Of a stretch of DNA of 6,653 nt, positions 5,242 to 6,653 are shown piece after piece. The position numbers and the translations under genes were made by a program. This DNA comes from an uncultured Bacteroidota bacterium. GTDB lineage: Bacteria; Bacteroidota; Bacteroidia; Chitinophagales; Chitinophagaceae. The notes beneath the pieces were generated by a model. That model saw only the letters and a program-made list of their open reading frames with translations. It did not search any database and was not told the origin of the DNA. Position 1 is the first letter of the stretch; every line of letters begins with the position of its first letter. The stretch is from NCBI GenBank assembly GCA_946479535.1, contig CAMLGP010000158.1, positions 1 through 6,653 on the forward strand, written 5' to 3'.

Positions 5242-6172
5242 AAGAATTCCCTTTCCCGCAGTTGGCGGGACATTTCTTTTAATTGTGCTATTGCTGGCCT
5301 GTTCAGTGCAAGCGCAGGAGATTCAGGCGAGGGTAACAGTTTTGGCCAGTAAGGTCAGCTCAAAGGTTGACAAGAACATTTTCAACTCTCTTCAGACCAC
5401 ATTGAGCAATTTCATCAATGGTCGCAAATGGACCAAAGATGTATTTCAGCCTAATGAAAAGATACAGTGTAACTTCCTGCTAAATGTTGATCAGGAGCTG
5501 GGCAATAATATGTACAAGGCCAAATTAACTGTGCAGGCAGCCCGCCCAATTTATAGCAGCACTTATGAATCTCCCATCATCAATTTTATTGATGATGAGG
5601 TAACCTTCCGATGGGTGGAGTTTCAGCCGGTTGAATTTAATGAGAACAGGGTGCAGGGTAATGATCCCGGCGCGGCTAACCTGCCTGCCGTGATCGCTTA
5701 TTATATCAATATTATCCTGGGGTTTGATTATGGATCTTTCTCCCTCCGTGGGGGAGATGATTATTTTAAGAAGGCATGGAATATTGTCAACAATGCACCG
5801 GAAAGCAGGGAAATAGCCGGATGGAAATCATTTGATGGATTGAGAAATCGCTACTGGCTGTCGGAGAACCTGAATAGCAATCGGTTTGCATTACTGCATG
5901 ATGCCATCTATTCGTATTACCGTTCAGGCATGGACCTGTTTTATGAGAATGAAGACGAGGCCCGCAGTGGTATCATGAATTGCCTGAATTTTCTCAATAC
6001 CTTAAATGGTGAGAATCCCAATTCAATGATCCTGCAATTTTTCTTCCAGGGCAAAAGTTCGGAACTCGTAAAAGTTTTCAGCCATGCTAACCCGGAACTT
6101 AAAAACCGCGCACGAGACCTGTTAACCAAACTTGATATTTCCAACTCAACGGCTTATAAAGAACTTAGATGA
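5234..6172 (+). CDS. DUF4835 family exported protein (PorD-like)
   Basis: A 312-residue secreted protein recognised as DUF4835 (PF16119 from memory), a Bacteroidota family. Some database annotations call it the type IX secretion protein PorD, but its biochemical role is not established to my knowledge. The signal peptide covers residues about 1-27 and ends in VQA-QE; LLLAC at 19-23 also resembles a lipobox, so lipidation cannot be excluded, though the family usually has a plain signal ending just before QE. Family features include the opening EIQARVTVLASKV, FNSLQTTLSNFINGRKW, and the central LPAVIAYYINIILGFDYGSFS block followed by GGDDYF and GWKSFDGLRNRYW. The predicted location is the periplasm or outer membrane. 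It overlaps coaBC by 8 bases and the DUF4296 gene by 4, so it is probably translated by coupling. Family call is strong, function uncertain. Confidence 0.85.
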   Translation: MLKRIPFPAVGGTFLLIVLLLACSVQAQEIQARVTVLASKVSSKVDKNIFNSLQTTLSNFINGRKWTKDVFQPNEKIQCNFLLNVDQELGNNMYKAKLTVQAARPIYSSTYESPIINFIDDEVTFRWVEFQPVEFNENRVQGNDPGAANLPAVIAYYINIILGFDYGSFSLRGGDDYFKKAWNIVNNAPESREIAGWKSFDGLRNRYWLSENLNSNRFALLHDAIYSYYRSGMDLFYENEDEARSGIMNCLNFLNTLNGENPNSMILQFFFQGKSSELVKVFSHANPELKNRARDLLTKLDISNSTAYKELR

Positions 6173-6653
6173 GACAACTGGTTATTTTTTTCTGCTTCCT
6201 TCTTTTCATAGTTGCCTGCACCAGCAAAAATAAAATTCCCAGGGATGTTTTGCCTAAACAACAGATGGAAGATGTGTTATGGGATCTGTTACGCGGTGGG
6301 GAATTCCTGGAAATATATAAGCTTCCCAGGGACAGTTCGGATGACAAACGGGCTATTGCGCAGGAATATTATGATGAAATATTCAGGCTTCATAAGACAG
6401 ACAGGAATTCGTTCAATAAAAGTTATAATTGGTACCAGCAGCATCCTGTAGTAATGAAGGAGCTACTGGATTCAATATCCAATAAACAGCTTGCAGATAT
6501 CAAACCGCCCGGACAGGCCACTGTTGATTCAGCTTCATTAAAAAAAGATAGTACAGCAAGAATGGATAGTGCCCTGAGAGCTGCGGATAGTCTGAAAAAG
6601 CCTTTAATCCGGACAGGAAAAAGACCTGATGATACTTTTGCCATTAAAAGGAG
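6169..6653 (+). CDS. DUF4296 lipoprotein (runs off the right edge)
   Basis: An open frame of 161 codons with no stop before the window ends. ATG 6169 overlaps the DUF4835 stop codon (ATGA). The N-terminus is a lipoprotein signal (MRQLVIFFCFLLFIVAC; lipobox IVAC, Cys17). Residues about 24-105 match the DUF4296 pattern as I know it (PF14129 from memory): IPRDVLPKQQMEDVLWDLLR, then a helical HKTDRNSFNKSYNWYQQHP block and LLDSIS. From about residue 110 the tail is low-complexity and charged, with repeated DS and KKDS units. It is probably attached to the outer membrane facing the periplasm. Function is unknown; the tight operon with DUF4835 suggests a shared role. Only a few more residues may be missing. 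Confidence 0.8.
   Translation, partial: MRQLVIFFCFLLFIVACTSKNKIPRDVLPKQQMEDVLWDLLRGGEFLEIYKLPRDSSDDKRAIAQEYYDEIFRLHKTDRNSFNKSYNWYQQHPVVMKELLDSISNKQLADIKPPGQATVDSASLKKDSTARMDSALRAADSLKKPLIRTGKRPDDTFAIKR

Noticed and set aside
6212..6451. 79-codon plus-strand frame inside the DUF4296 gene
   Set aside because: The frame starting at 6169 has a lipobox, family pattern and operon overlap; this one has none.

Overview
The window looks like ordinary core chromosome from a Bacteroidota bacterium, most likely a member of the Chitinophagaceae. The evidence is the Bacteroidota-type promoter boxes (TTTG, about 19 bases, TAnnTTTG), the absence of obvious Shine-Dalgarno sequences, AT-rich intergenic DNA, an OmpA-family protein with thrombospondin type 3 linkers, a Bacteroidota-type long RNA polymerase omega subunit, and DUF4835 and DUF4296 proteins, which I know only from this phylum. 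No mobile element, CRISPR array, tRNA, rRNA or phage gene was seen.

Layout. Positions 1-463 (minus strand) hold the first half of a trans-polyprenyl diphosphate synthase, cut by the window edge; its last ~50 bases do not look like the family. A divergent intergenic region (464-661) carries a near-perfect Bacteroidota promoter for a 568-residue outer-membrane beta-barrel/OmpA-domain protein (662-2368), which ends at a strong intrinsic terminator (2399-2428). A gene-free stretch of about 300 bases (2369-2683) contains that terminator, an inverted repeat, a duplicated pyrimidine-rich 17-mer and a probable promoter placed almost on top of the next start codon. Then follow bamD (2684-3502) and rpoZ (3477-3818), overlapping by 26 bases, a GC-rich cluster of small hairpins, and a probable terminator. 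A second unit starts with its own promoter and an inverted-repeat leader: coaBC (4045-5241), a DUF4835 secreted protein (5234-6172) and a DUF4296 lipoprotein (6169 to the window end), each overlapping the next by 4-8 bases.

How the genes fit together. Most of the window serves the cell envelope and basic metabolism: isoprenoid chain synthesis (lipid carrier or quinone tail), an abundant-type outer-membrane protein, the BamD lipoprotein that helps insert such barrels, coenzyme A synthesis, the omega subunit of RNA polymerase, and two exported proteins of poorly known role (DUF4835 has been linked to type IX secretion under the name PorD). The overlaps imply translational coupling within two short operons.

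I did not find a convincing undescribed system. The points most worth a second look are the family break and GC jump at the left edge, the loss of the usual peptidoglycan-binding Asp/Arg pair and the clustering of eight cysteines in the OmpA-domain protein, the nested inverted repeat in front of coaBC, the GC-rich hairpin cluster after rpoZ, and the DUF4835-DUF4296 pair.
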